From positions 2,351,057 to 2,415,056 of the forward strand of contig KB445791.1 of the NCBI GenBank assembly GCA_000320605.2: DNA of 64,000 bases, given 5' to 3'. Positions 1 to 10,684 of this stretch are shown here, one piece after another; position 1 is the first letter of the stretch, and the number at the start of each line of letters is the position of its first letter. The position numbers and the translations under genes were made by a program. Under the pieces are notes generated by a model. The model did not search any database, was not told the origin of the DNA, and saw only the letters and a list, made by a program, of their open reading frames with translations. This DNA comes from Gelatoporia subvermispora B. Lineage: Eukaryota; Basidiomycota; Agaricomycetes; Polyporales; Gelatoporiaceae.

Positions 1-462
1 GCCCCGAAAAGGGCCCAGATGGCGAATGGAAGCAATGGGGTATCGAGCAAAGCAAGATCTTTCTGGAGGAAATGCAGAATCTCGGTGTGGACCTCGTTGA
101 CTGCAGCACCGGCGGCAACTGGGTGAAGCAGAAGATCACTGTCGGGCCGGGATACCAGGTACGCGATTTACGGACTCTTCTCTCGCGCTCATGTCTTAAC
201 GCCACCGCAGGTACCGTTCGCTGAAGAACTCAAGAAGGCATACCCCGAGTTCCCTATCGGCGCCGTCGGCATGATCACTGAGCCAGAGCAGGCCGAGTCC
301 TACCTCCAAGATGGCAAGGCAGACGTTGTCTTCCTCGCGCGCGAGCTGCTCCGGAATCCTCACTGGCCCTTGTTCGCTGCTCGGAAGCTTGGTGCCGCCG
401 TTAAGCCGGCAAACCAGTATGAGCGCGCGTTCGCGGACTTGTTAGTGCCCAAGAGCGCCTAA
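1..462 (+). CDS. Old yellow enzyme-type flavin oxidoreductase, 3' part only (cut by window start)
   Basis: This is the C-terminal third of an NADH:flavin oxidoreductase (FMN-binding TIM barrel, OYE/YqjM-like). Two exons are visible, 1-158 and 211-462, separated by a 52 bp intron at 159-210; the codon frame starts at base 3. The protein is closely related to the complete gene at 840-2479, sharing the same intron position, the [15 protein letters not shown] block and the ARELLRNPHWP block that belongs to the FMN-phosphate end of the barrel. It lacks two residues near the C-terminus compared with its neighbour. The 5' part lies outside the window, so whether this copy is functional cannot be judged. 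Confidence 0.9.
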
Positions 463-745
463 GGGATTATCGTAGATCGTGCATCGAATAGAAGTATCCG
501 CAAGATATGCGGTTGTATCAGTACCATTAAAGCATTACAGGTCACGTTCATGGACCGTCGTACAATTCTGAAAGCCCGCCGACGAATGGCAGAAGTCCGG
601 ACAGTGGCAGTGCTTGTTCACTTCTACGTTTAGTCCGATGTCTTGGGTCTCACCCTGTAATATAAAAGCTCCCAAACGCTCGGAGCTAATTTGGGATTTA
701 AGTGGCCACATTCGATTCTCGCAATCACTTACCAGTCATACTGTC
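1..745 (+). repeat. Tandem duplication, left copy
   Basis: The left unit matches 2012-2815. The offset is 2011 bases in the coding part, 2017 after a two-codon difference near the stop, and about 2071 at the far end, so small indels have accumulated. Similarity is high in exons and clearly lower but still recognisable in the 3' flank. The unit includes the OYE gene, its 3' flank and the final bases of the next gene. Confidence 0.75.
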
Positions 746-839
746 TGGCTTGCTACAGCACCCTTCGATCGATCGTAGAGCTTATCTCGGACTTGCCGCA
801 AGCCTTAGACCTTGCGTTCTCATATCGTAAAGTTCCACC
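463..839. other. Intergenic spacer between the tandem OYE copies
   Basis: No gene is seen here. The first part matches the 3' flank of the second copy (2480-2815). Shared blocks include the run around 620-690 (TTCTACGTTTAGTCCGATG and following) and, at about 714-741, a degraded match to the last bases of the ADCK-like gene that follows the second copy. The last 100 bases presumably hold the promoter of the 840-2479 gene. Confidence 0.7.
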
Positions 840-2479
840 ATGTCCAACATCAACAGACGCGTACCGGATGTGGCTCAGTATATTCCACTGAATGATCCTC
901 CCATCGGTTCCGCATTCCCCGCTGTACGTAGGCCGACGCTCCTGGTCCTAGACGTGTTACATGCTAAGGCACCTCGCCGCAGGACATCTTCCCGCAGAAC
1001 ACAAAGCTTCCTAAGCTCTTCCAGCCCATCAGCCTGCGAGGTGTCACATTCAAGAACAGAATATGGGTGGTCAGTCATACCCTATCCCGAAACTAGGGAT
1101 ACGCCATGACATCGTTCACAGTCTCCGATGTGTCAGTACAGCTCTGACAATGGTCATGCCACGGACTGGCACTTCGTGCACATTGGGGTAAGTCGCAAGA
1201 TCAACGTAAGTGTCTGCCTGCTGATGGACTCATACCAAGGGATTTGCAACTCACGGAGTTGGTGCTATCTGTATGGAAGCGACTGCAGTCGTCCCGGAAG
1301 GTCGTATTTCACCCGAGGACGCCGTAAGCATCGTATATTGTTCACCGTAAATTACTCAGGTGATCCATTGGTATAGGGATTGTGGACAGATAGCCAGATG
1401 GAACCGCTCAAGCGGATCGTGAACTTTGCTCACTCGCAGGGGACGCTGATTGGCGTCCAATTGGCCCATGCGGGGCGCAAAGCGTCCACACTTGCGCCAT
1501 GGGTGCATTCCGGCTTCGGAGCCACTCGAAGGGCAGCCACCCGGATTGCGAAGGAGGACGAGGGCGGATGGCCCAACGGAGGTCAGTGTACTTCTGATAT
1601 GTCCAGGCGTTGGCTCAGCCTATAGCAGTCTATGGCCCGAGTGAAGTAGCCTTTGCTCCCGATTTTCCTACGCCGAAGGCCATGGACGATGCACACTTAC
1701 AGTACGTCGAAGACGCATTCGTCAAGGCAATCGAGAGATGCAAGGAAATCGATTGTACGTCCCAGTGCTATTTGCTACACGTCTTAGGGAACCCGCTGAA
1801 CGCTGCGATTTAGTCGATTTCATCGAGATACACGGCGCCCATGGATACCTCCTGCACGAGTTTGTCTCGCCGCTGTCCAACCTGCGCACCGATCAGTACG
1901 GTGGCTCGCTCGAGAACCGTCTCCGCTGGCCTCTTCGCGTCATCTCGCGCTGCCGTGAAGCGTGGTCCAAGCCGCTCTTCGTCCGGATCAGCGCAACGGA
2001 CTGGGCGGAGGGCCCCGAGAAGGGCGCGAAAGGCGAGTGGAAGCAATGGGGCATCGAACAGAGCAAGCTCTATGTGGAGGAAATGAAGAAACTCGGCGTG
2101 GATCTCGTTGACTGCAGTACTGGCGGTAATTGGGTGAAGCAGGAGATCCCTTACGTGCCGGGATACCAGGTATACAGTGTATTGTCTCTTCTTACGGGCC
2201 GGTTTCCTGATGTCATTGCAGGTACCATTCGCTGAGGAACTTAAGAAGGCATACCCTGAGTTCCCCATCAGCGCGGTCGGCATGATCACTGAGCCGGAGC
2301 AGGCCGAGTCCTACCTCCAAGAAGGCAAAGCAGACGTTATCTTCCTTGCGCGCGAGCTAGTCCGGAACCCTCACTGGCCCTTGTTCGCTGCTCAGAAGCT
2401 TGGTGCCGCCGTCAAGCCAGCGAACCAGTACGAGCGTGCGCTCATGAACTTGTTGGTGCCCAAGAGCGCCAATGCCTAA
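840..2479 (+). CDS. NADH:flavin oxidoreductase / old yellow enzyme (YqjM-like)
   Basis: Eight exons (840-923, 983-1069, 1122-1187, 1240-1323, 1377-1581, 1626-1754, 1814-2169, 2222-2479) give a 422-residue protein. Landmarks in order are [16 protein letters not shown] near residue 45, [10 protein letters not shown] with the Cys typical of the YqjM class, QLAHAGRK in the barrel, the [15 protein letters not shown] substrate-side motif, and the C-terminal [16 protein letters not shown]-binding segment. The family reduces activated C=C bonds of enones, maleimides and related electrophiles using NAD(P)H and FMN, in the cytosol. In fungi such enzymes often act in detoxification; that role is inferred. 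It is the second of two tandem copies. The start was chosen because the first ATG gives an N-terminus that splices in frame into the conserved barrel. Confidence 0.92.
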
Positions 2480-2815
2480 GGACGACATCGTAGATTGTGC
2501 ATGGAGATAGAAGAAGTGTCTGAAAGATATGTGATTGTATCAGTACCATTGGGGCCAGATAGGCCATGTTTGTGGAGCGTCGCACGAAACCCCGCTGATG
2601 AATGACAGAAGTCGGAGCAGTGAGATCGAGTTGATAGAAATGCTTTTTGACTATGTGCAAAATACAGTGGTGATGCTTGTTTACTTCTACGTTTAGTCCG
2701 ATGCTTTGGGTCTAATCCTGTAACATAAGAGCTCTCAGACGCTCGGAACCAACCTAGGAGTGATCAGGACGAATGGTTACATTCAATTTTTATAATCACT
2801 CACCAGTCATATTTG
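2012..2815 (+). repeat. Tandem duplication, right copy
   Basis: This is the counterpart of 1-745. The copy reaches into the stop-codon end of the ADCK-like gene (2800 onward, minus strand), which is intact here but only a remnant in the left copy. Confidence 0.75.
2480..2799. other. Convergent 3' intergenic region
   Basis: This 320-base gap lies between the stop of the plus-strand OYE gene and the stop of the minus-strand ADCK-like gene. It is part of the duplicated unit. No gene is seen. Confidence 0.6.
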
Positions 2816-5126
2816 ACCATATCGTCGGCATTTACGAAGGCCGCTGAGGCAAGTTCACGTGCTTCCATCCATACCCATACCTGTGAGGAGACGTGTGAGT
2901 ATGATGGATTCATTCGTTCATTGATGATCCAGCTCGCCTTCAAAAATGCTCCGATATTCCCCGACGGAACCTGAGCCATCGTCTCTTGCGTTGACATCTG
3001 TCTACCAAGCTGTCGCAGAATCGGCAGCGCGCTCTTGAACAAATCCAGTCCAGGATCCAGCTGCCGTCCAATACCCTCTAGGAGCAGGATAGATATGACG
3101 GTATTGACGAAATCTGCCTCCATTTTGACGTGGTGTTGTCTGACTGCACGGAGAACATCCGTGAGAATATCCGAGATCTTGATCTGGCCAAGGGAAAAAG
3201 TCTTGCGCTTCACGTTGAGTACAATGTGCTGCATGCGCAACGCAAACGTCTCCGGATCCACTGCAAGCTCAGGCATACGACAGCGCTCGACCATCAGCGT
3301 GCCCGCGCGGTACCCGTCAAACTCGGCTACGGCGCGGAACAGGTCCAAGAAATTCCGACGATCAACCTCGTCGAGTGTTGTCACAAGCCCCGCGTCGACG
3401 AAGACAATCTCGGGCATGTAGCCTTGCTCATGGAGAGACTCCAGCTCGGCCCGCCAAGACGGAGGGTCGTTGGAAAGTTCTCGGAGGCGCGAGACGACAG
3501 CGTCGTTGAGCGCATCCGCTGCTTCGGTGTGAGGTTGAGGAACGCTTTCGTCTGATGACGAATGTCCGAATATGGTTGCGATGGCGCCTTTGACGGTCAG
3601 CGTTGGGGGCTGGACGAACTTGATCATAATGTTTCCCGGATGCAGATCGGAGTGGACGAAGTTGTCCAGGAGGAGCATGTTCTAAATGAGGGTTAGGACG
3701 CGGATCATGCCGCTGGAGATATCAAGGACCTACCAGGAATGTGTCGAGGCCAACTTCCGCGAGTTGGTCATTGTATGGCCCCCCACCACGGTGCAGGAAC
3801 CACTCGAGAGGCAGCGCATTCTGGTACTCCTCTACTAAAATATCTTTCGTGGTCCAAGTCTCCAGGGGTCGAGGAAATGTTATAGGAAGCTTTCTATGAG
3901 CAAAATTCTTCTCAAAGATGGTCAGGTTCTCCCCCTCTCGTCTGAGGTCGAGCTGCTCGTGCATCATGCGCCCAAAGACTTCTACCTCCTCGGGAAGTGA
4001 AAGCCACTGCATTCCGGGGAAGAGTGAAATTACGTGCGCGAAGAAAGACATGATCCTGAGGTCGCGCTGAATGAGACTCGCCGCGCGGGGATGCAGGATC
4101 TTGATAGCAACTGCAGTCGAAGGAACGGATACCGGTGGCTCTTGTACAAGAGCAGAAGGGATCACCGTGGGGGACTTCCGCTTACGCTTGGGAGTTAGGT
4201 GAGACGGAGGAATGAGGTCGTGTTTGAGCGTTGCTCGATAGACCTACTGATTATTAGCAGTAGATGTGGGTGTCTTGGAATGTCTCACCTGCGCAATGGC
4301 ACCAGAACCTATCGGCGTGTGATCGAACTCCTCAAAAACTTCATCAAACGGCCGCTGGAAGACTCGTTCTATGACGCGTTTGGTGTGTGCGAAGGAGTGC
4401 GGCCTCCCTCGGGAATGCAAAGCGCCCAGACGTTCGCAGAGGAGTGCGGGGAACAAGTCTGCACGAGATGCAGCCCATTGAGCGAGCTATATGCAGCATC
4501 AGCATATAGTAGAGCTGAGGAGTATTGTGACAACAGGAGATAGTATCGTCGAATCAAATGCATACCTTTACGAAGGTAGGACCTGCTCGTTGCATCTGAT
4601 TCGTGAGATAACCATACCACCACACTGCACCCCACCGGTCGCCGTGCAACTTCGCGTCCGGCTTTCCGACAAGTAGCATTGGAGCCGAAAGCATTACGGG
4701 GATGAACAACCACATCAGGTGTATCATCCTGCGCGTTGTAAGGATAGGCTCCCATATTTTGTTGCGCAGGAACTCGACGATGCGGTTGGTGATAGGCTTT
4801 GGAAGTTCATCTTCGTCTAACGAGCTGAGGTCTGGCGGAGGAGGAGGGCCTGCTGAGCACGGGATAAGGCTTGGAGAGGCGAAGACTGTCGGAACCAGGG
4901 ACCGGGGTTGTGGAGAGGCGTAGAGAACGAGACCTCCGGCGACAGGAACAAGCCATAGCAGCCTTCTTCCAGACAGAGAACTTGGGGCCGCAGTGCGCGT
5001 AAAGTACTGCGAGGAAAAGTTGGCTCTGTGTGTCCAAGGAGATGGACGAGGACTAAAGGCGAACGCGGGTCGTGCAAAGATGGAGTGCCGCAGACTGGGT
5101 GGCAGTGCAGATATTCGGAAAGCCAT
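2800..5126 (-). CDS. ABC1/UbiB-family atypical kinase, ADCK2-like, mitochondrial
   Basis: Four exons (5126-4566, 4486-4289, 4243-3734, 3681-2800) encode about 716 residues. The N-terminus is Arg/Ser-rich without acidic residues, as in a mitochondrial presequence, followed by hydrophobic segments. The ABC1 domain shows GPTFVKLAQW (the KxGQ-type motif, here with Ala for Gly), GSGAIAQVY as nucleotide loop, VAIKILHP with the lysine, FVHSDLHPGNI as catalytic loop, and VFVDAGLVTTLD in the DFG-like position. The family supports coenzyme Q and lipid homeostasis in mitochondria; WAASRADLFP after the KxGQ motif points to the ADCK2 branch. The last exon carries a poorly conserved region with a Glu/His-rich insertion. 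Its 3' end abuts the OYE duplication. Confidence 0.88.
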
Positions 5127-6548
5127 AGTGGGAATCGGCTTAAAAAATCAAGGAAAAGACATAGCCATCGCTCGAGATTATGAGCGAGGGTCGTATCGGC
5201 TAAGGAGACGCCAAACTACTGGAAGGACGCGCAGAGCGGACGCTCTGCAGCAGCAAAGAGCGCAGGGACTCTCCGATGTCATTGGCACGTGCTTCCCGCC
5301 CGACGCGTCCGTGGCGCGTCGCGCGTCTCGGCCGCTTTCTCTCGCGTCCCGACTCGCTCGCATGTGCACACCCCGGGTCTTTTGTGCTGGTCGTCCCATC
5401 AAATGGCTTCCTCCCATCGAGTCTTCCCATCGACTGATCAAAAACATACACAAAGTATTGTGTTAATTCGCAGCACAGAATAGCATATAACAACCTAATC
5501 TGTACTACCCAAACCCATATCTATCTTGACGTTGTCTCTAGACACTGGGCTCTTATGAAGGCTCTCTCCTTGGTGAAACCATACGCAACCTTGTCGATCT
5601 CTGCTGGACTTCAACAGGCGCTTATCCTCATGAGGACCCGCGAGAACGCTAGCCCTGGCTGTCCGTCTAAATATGCAAAGCTTCCAGACCCGCTCAATCA
5701 TGATGACGCCGACGTCCCAACCAGGTCGCACAAACCGTGGTCGATGAGTGCATCGATGTGGCCTAGCTCTGTAGCGCCCATCTGGCTGCCTGAGAACGAC
5801 CGAGGTCCTGCCGCAAGACCAGAATTTAACACTTCGGATGAACGCGCTCACGACTGTCTATCGCCTGTTGTTGTCATGCCGTGGATGGCAGTTCGGCTTC
5901 TACTCTCGCTGGTATTGCGGTATGTGGAGCCTTTATGGCCGAGTTTCTTGTTACATAGCCTGCGCCTGCCCTTCCAGAGCCAGTCGCTCTACAATCAGAA
6001 AGGAAGACAGTGTCAAATTCCTGCGCATGCCAGAAGGTTCGCCTCGATTGGCCAATGATGTGCCTATTGTTACGTCTCTGGTGGTCGTCGCTCGTACTTT
6101 GTAGGGCAGGTTTGAATGGACACTGGTTGTTGGATGGCACGATGCCTGGGGTGGTTGTGCCGACTCCCAGGGCGAGACCCGCCGACTTGTGACGGCATCG
6201 AGACTCGCCAGCGTACGGCTGGTTTGAAAGCGGTGCAACTCTGATAAGCCTAGCGAGGGCTAGCGGTGGTCCCTTGCGTCTGTCCTGTTTGTCGAGGACC
6301 GGTGCCAGTGAAGGGGGGAGCGTGTGAAAAGAGGCTGGAAAAGGGAAGCGGAGAACCCCGGATTACGCGATATGGACGTCAAATGTGGGGAAGGACCGAT
6401 AGACGCTGGGGTTGACGGGATAGCGCCTCTTGGCGCCTAAATGCGGGACGATGTTAGACACAGGCCAGCCTAGCGCCCACTTGATCTCGTCGTTTTTCTC
6501 GTACAGTACCATATCGCGTCCCCGACGCTCTTGCTGCGCTCTGCGCTC
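5127..6548. other. 1.4 kb region without a convincing gene
   Basis: This lies between two divergently oriented starts (ADCK-like on minus, glycogenin on plus). Several overlapping ORFs of 60-167 codons exist on both strands, but none shows a recognisable domain, a sensible intron pattern or conserved-looking sequence. It should contain both promoters. The stretch just before 6549 is pyrimidine-rich (6480-6545), typical of a fungal 5' leader. Confidence 0.5.
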
Positions 6549-9500
6549 ATGGCCACTCCTTTCGCCTTTGTAACCCTTGTAACCTCAGACTATTATTTGC
6601 CTGGTGCTCTCGCCCTCGTTGCTGCCCTCAAGGACCTGCATCCGACACCGCCTACCCCGCCAGAAGTTGATTTCCAGACGCTATGCCTCGTCACTCCAGA
6701 GACAGTCGACGTGTCCACTATCAAGCTCCTTCGGAAAGCATTCGACGCTGTTGTTGGCGTCGAAGTCATAGACCAGCGCGATAGCAGAGGTTTGCAGCTG
6801 CTCGGTGAGTTCTTTTCGTCAATGGCCAACGTTCATTACCACCAGGGGCCAGCGAGAGCCATGACGCGTTTGTGGGACCTTGCACGAAAAGGACCCTTCG
6901 TGGTTTCAAGGAGGACTCATACACGCATCAAGAGCCTGGGCCACTCTCTAGCCCTGGCACATGACTCAATCAGCAGGACTGGTGATCGTCCCCGCTGATA
7001 CAGAGCCGCTGATACAGAGCTTTATTTCTATCATCTCTCTCCTCTCCCATCGGCATTACATTTCTCTGACACTATGTCATTTCTCTGGCACAGGTCGCCC
7101 GGATCTCAATCATGTCCTCACGAAACTGCACGTGTTCCGACTCACACAATTCTCCAAAGTCGTCTTCCTCGATGCGGACGTACTGCCCATCCAGCCCATG
7201 TCCCATTTGTTTGATACCCCTCACGAATTTGCCGCCGTCCCGGATGTAGGATGGCCGGACATCTTCAATTCGGGTGTACTCGTACTCAGCCCAGGAGAGG
7301 ACAAATTCAACGACTTGCTGGAGCTCTTGAAATCTAGGGGCAGTTGGGACGGTGGTGATCAGGGTCTTCTGAACGAATGGCGCGGTCAAGACTGGCACAG
7401 GTTGAGCTTTACGTATAACACCACCCCGACCGCTGCATACACGTGAGTCCGGCCGGGTCTTCCTCGTCTAGCGGTATCTTATTTTGGAGGCTAGATATGC
7501 TCCTGCGTACGAGCGCTTTGGTTCTCAGATCCGTGCTATTCACTTCATTGGACCCAACAAGCCATGGTCTTCCATCATGACTCGTCCTCCCGGTACCAAG
7601 ACCGGTCAGCCATCCACATCAGGCGTCAGTTCGGAACTTCAGGCGATGTCCGCTGAGCGAAGTCAACCGATCGTAGCTGCAGCCCAAGAAAAGCAGCAAG
7701 CATATGACTACGGCTCACTGCTGGACAGGTGGTACGATGTGTATGACACCCACTATCGTTCCGAGGCTTCCATCACGCACACCGACTTCGAGGTGAGACA
7801 CTACGCTTCGGCTTGGGACGACGGACAGAATTATGGTGCGGATGTATTCCAAGTGCCGGCCGCCCCTGGTACCGGTGGAGCACTGGGCCTCGAGGACTTG
7901 CGGAAGATTGCACTGGAAGGCATGAGTAACTTCCCCAGTAATGCAGAAGAGCGTCCAAGCGAGGGAGAATATCGGTCACTGCCTCTCGAGGGCCGTGTCG
8001 ACTTGATGAGGCCTAGACGCGAGCCGTCTCCAGAGCAGCATCATCAAGAACACCAGCCAGGTGAAGAGCAAGAAGGGCATAGTGCAAATGTTACACCAAG
8101 GCAGGAGTACTGGTCCTTACCTGAGGAGCCGTCACGGATGGACACTCTTCCTACACCCGGCCCAAACGAGGTTCCACCTGCGCCTTGGCTTCACGGACAT
8201 TCGCTGCCTCCGACACCGGGATATTTTCCCCAGGAGCAGCATTCTAAAGGGGCGCATCAACAATGGGATCGACCGGATCAGCATCAGGCGCAGTATCATG
8301 AGCCTCCGCAGCACCCACAGGATTCCCCTCAAGCGGACCGTCAACACGAGCAGACACAACATACTGTTCCAGCTGAACACCATCCACCTCATCCTGAATC
8401 GATTCATCACCACCATGAGCACCATCCACCTCACGGCGAGCAAGGCACACATCATCCGCATCATCACCATCACCGCGAACACCATGAGCATCACTATGAG
8501 CATGAGCGGCCTCGTCCACCCTCGCCGCCAAAACTTTCGTGGAACCCCGCCCTGGAGCCGCCACCGAATGACCCACCCGTTTCTTCTGCATTCCCGTCCG
8601 ATACCTACTTCCCTAACGTCTGGGACCAGGTTCCGGGTCAGCAACACGATGCTACCCACCAATTCCAGCCCACTAACACGGGTGCTCCCGAATCTGACGT
8701 CTTTTTCCGCCCTCCGCCACCCTCACATATACCCGAGCAACTGATTCGTGAGGGTCAATACGCTAACGTTATAGGCCACCATCCGGAGGCACACCACGGC
8801 CGCCCTCGACCTGACCGCATGAAAGTGCACACCATTTTCCCTTGGGAAGACAAACCACGTCAAGCTCCACAGCGTGTGTTTCCCCAGTCCGATTTCCCCC
8901 CGCCTGGTGCGCAATACGTTGTAGAGGCCAAGCCGCCCTCGCCGCCTCCCGTCAAGCCCCCGTCGCCTGTTCAGCCTCCGTTGCTTGTACATACTCCTTC
9001 CCCATCTCAAGGCCTGCCGTTCAACTTCACGTACTCTAATGCTTGGGACAGTGTGCCCAGCATCCAGCGATACGCATCACGGCTTGTGCGTCCGCCTTAC
9101 GTTGGATTCCACAGCTCGCCCACTGTTGCGACGCCGGATGATGGATGGAAACGCTGGGAGAAAGAGCGTGAAAGAGACGTGCAAGCGAAGCAAGATGCTA
9201 GCAGCATGGATGGCGATGACGAGGATGAAGGCGATGAAGACGACGAAGACCGGTCAGGTGTGCGATGGGTGGACAGCGAGAGCAGCAGAGAGCGTCCTGC
9301 ACCCAGATCACGCGCATCGAGCACCACGTCGATTATATCCTCGACAAAGGGCAAGAAGTACAAGACTAGGGGCACTCAGACGTCTGCGCCCCAGATGCGC
9401 AGCCAAGGCGTGCAGGTGAAGATGTATAGCGATGAGTCAGACGGCTTTGAAGGGGAAAGTATGCATAGACGCCGGGGATCCAAGTCTTCGCATGTGGGCC

Positions 9501-10138
9501 TTGCAGCGCGCCGTGACCTGCCTGTCCCGTCCGCTACGGGCATACTACCTCACACCACACTGCACAGTCTGAAGCTCGAGCCCGAGCTGATGGCTTCTGC
9601 TACGCCGACTGTGAGCCATTCGCTCAAAGCCGTCCTGCCTTTCCCGTCAAAGGCTTCGCCCACTGGGTTGCGGTCTCCTCAGACTCTTGGCTCGCCGCGA
9701 ACGTACTCCCCACCCAAGCTTATGTCGCCTCCAAAAGCACCGTCCCCTCCCAAGTCGGGTTCGCCGCGGAAGTTGTCCTCGGGTCAGGCTTCCCGGAGGG
9801 GCTCCGGAGGCGGGACACCTGCAAAGCCGGCGTCTCCGGTAGTCAGCTCGACTTCCCCGCCTACTAGCTCCTCTCCCAAGCTGCCTAGGATCTCGTCGTT
9901 CTCGCCTCCTCTGGCTCGCACGTCCTCGAACGATACAGCGCTTACGTCGTCAACCTCTACACAGGGAACGGTGGCTACGCCGCTCGACACGACTCCGACT
10001 AGCACAATCCGCAAGGGCGGGCGAGTGTGGGATCCGAGCCGCAGCGTTGACGTGTTCAAGCGCGGCTCGGAGGAAGTGCTCGCGCGGTTTTTGCGGATGG
10101 GCACTTTTGACGAAGAAGAGAGGCGCTCCGGACAATGA
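6549..10138 (+). CDS. Glycogenin (GT8 glucosyltransferase) with long disordered tail
   Basis: Three exons (6549-6804, 7094-7442, 7495-10138) encode 1082 residues. The first about 280 form the GT8 domain: FAFVTLVTSDYYLPGA at the N-terminus, LTKLHVFRL, the metal-binding DxD in FLDADVLP (D112-D114), DIFNSGVLVLSP, and the HFIGPNKPW end. Glycogenin self-glucosylates a tyrosine with UDP-glucose to prime glycogen. The rest is low-complexity: His/Pro/Gln-rich around residues 390-480, an Asp/Glu run near 790, then Ser/Pro repeats, ending in a short conserved-looking helix (VDVFKRGSEEVLARFLRMG) that may bind glycogen synthase. The first intron (289 bp) is unusually long for this window and holds a short direct repeat. 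The ATG at 6549 gives the canonical MATPFAFVTLVT start. Confidence 0.93.
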
Positions 10139-10496
10139 GTTCGCAAATTCGACTTCTGTGTATATGATTTCCTATTCGTCTCTTTCGATTGCCTCCTCAG
10201 TTCGTGCAATTTGGCTCCGACATGCACTGTCTCGGTCTCCCATACCTGGTCCTGCACCGCACATTCTGTTCATACCCGTTCATCTACAACTCACTGTCTT
10301 TGTCTAACTGCGTGGATCTAACTGTTTTGTGTGTGGAGGTGCTATGTACAGTGGTCGTTGTAGCATAGCACAAAAATGCCACTCGTAATAGGTGGTTTTG
10401 CAATTATGATACGTTTGTCTTTCCTTCAAACGGTCTCTGTCTGGCAGTCTGCGCGGTGAGGCGGACGTCTATCTAGTGGGACGCGGGAGAGACGTG

Positions 10497-10504
10497 TGAC
10501 GTCA
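10497..10504. promoter_or_regulatory. Palindromic CRE/ATF site TGACGTCA
   Basis: This is a perfect 8-base palindrome 181 bases before the ATG of the LEA-like gene. In fungi this motif is bound by ATF/CREB-type bZIP stress regulators. Regulation of the gene by such a factor is inferred. Confidence 0.5.
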
Positions 10505-10581
10505 TGGAATGTGCCAAGCGGGGAAGATGACGTGCACGGACAACGGGTCCACTCCTCTCCACCTCTCCTGCTAACATCCGC

Positions 10582-10588
10582 TATATAA
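10582..10588 (+). promoter_or_regulatory. TATA box of the LEA-like gene
   Basis: TATATAA lies 97 bases upstream of the ATG at 10685. It is followed by a C/T- and CA-rich stretch typical of strongly expressed fungal genes. Confidence 0.55.
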
Positions 10589-10684
10589 GATGGTCACCCG
10601 CCCTCCTGCTCATTACAGTTACTCTTCGCACAAACCCTCACACCTTCTTATACCACCAAATTAACACCCATAACATCACTTATC

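Larger units (their letters stand above)
10139..10684. other. Intergenic region carrying the LEA-like gene promoter
   Basis: This 546-base gap after the glycogenin stop has no gene. The second half holds a palindromic CRE (10497-10504), a further GATGACGTG half site near 10526, a TATA box at 10582 and a CA/CT-rich leader just before the ATG at 10685. Confidence 0.6.

Noticed and set aside
5555..6058. 167-codon plus-strand ORF in the kinase/glycogenin spacer
   Set aside because: No recognisable domain, no intron logic, and equally long ORFs overlap it on the other strand.
8132..8662. 176-codon minus-strand frame rich in Met, Arg and Leu
   Set aside because: It is a complement of the His/Pro-rich repeats of the glycogenin tail and has no independent features.
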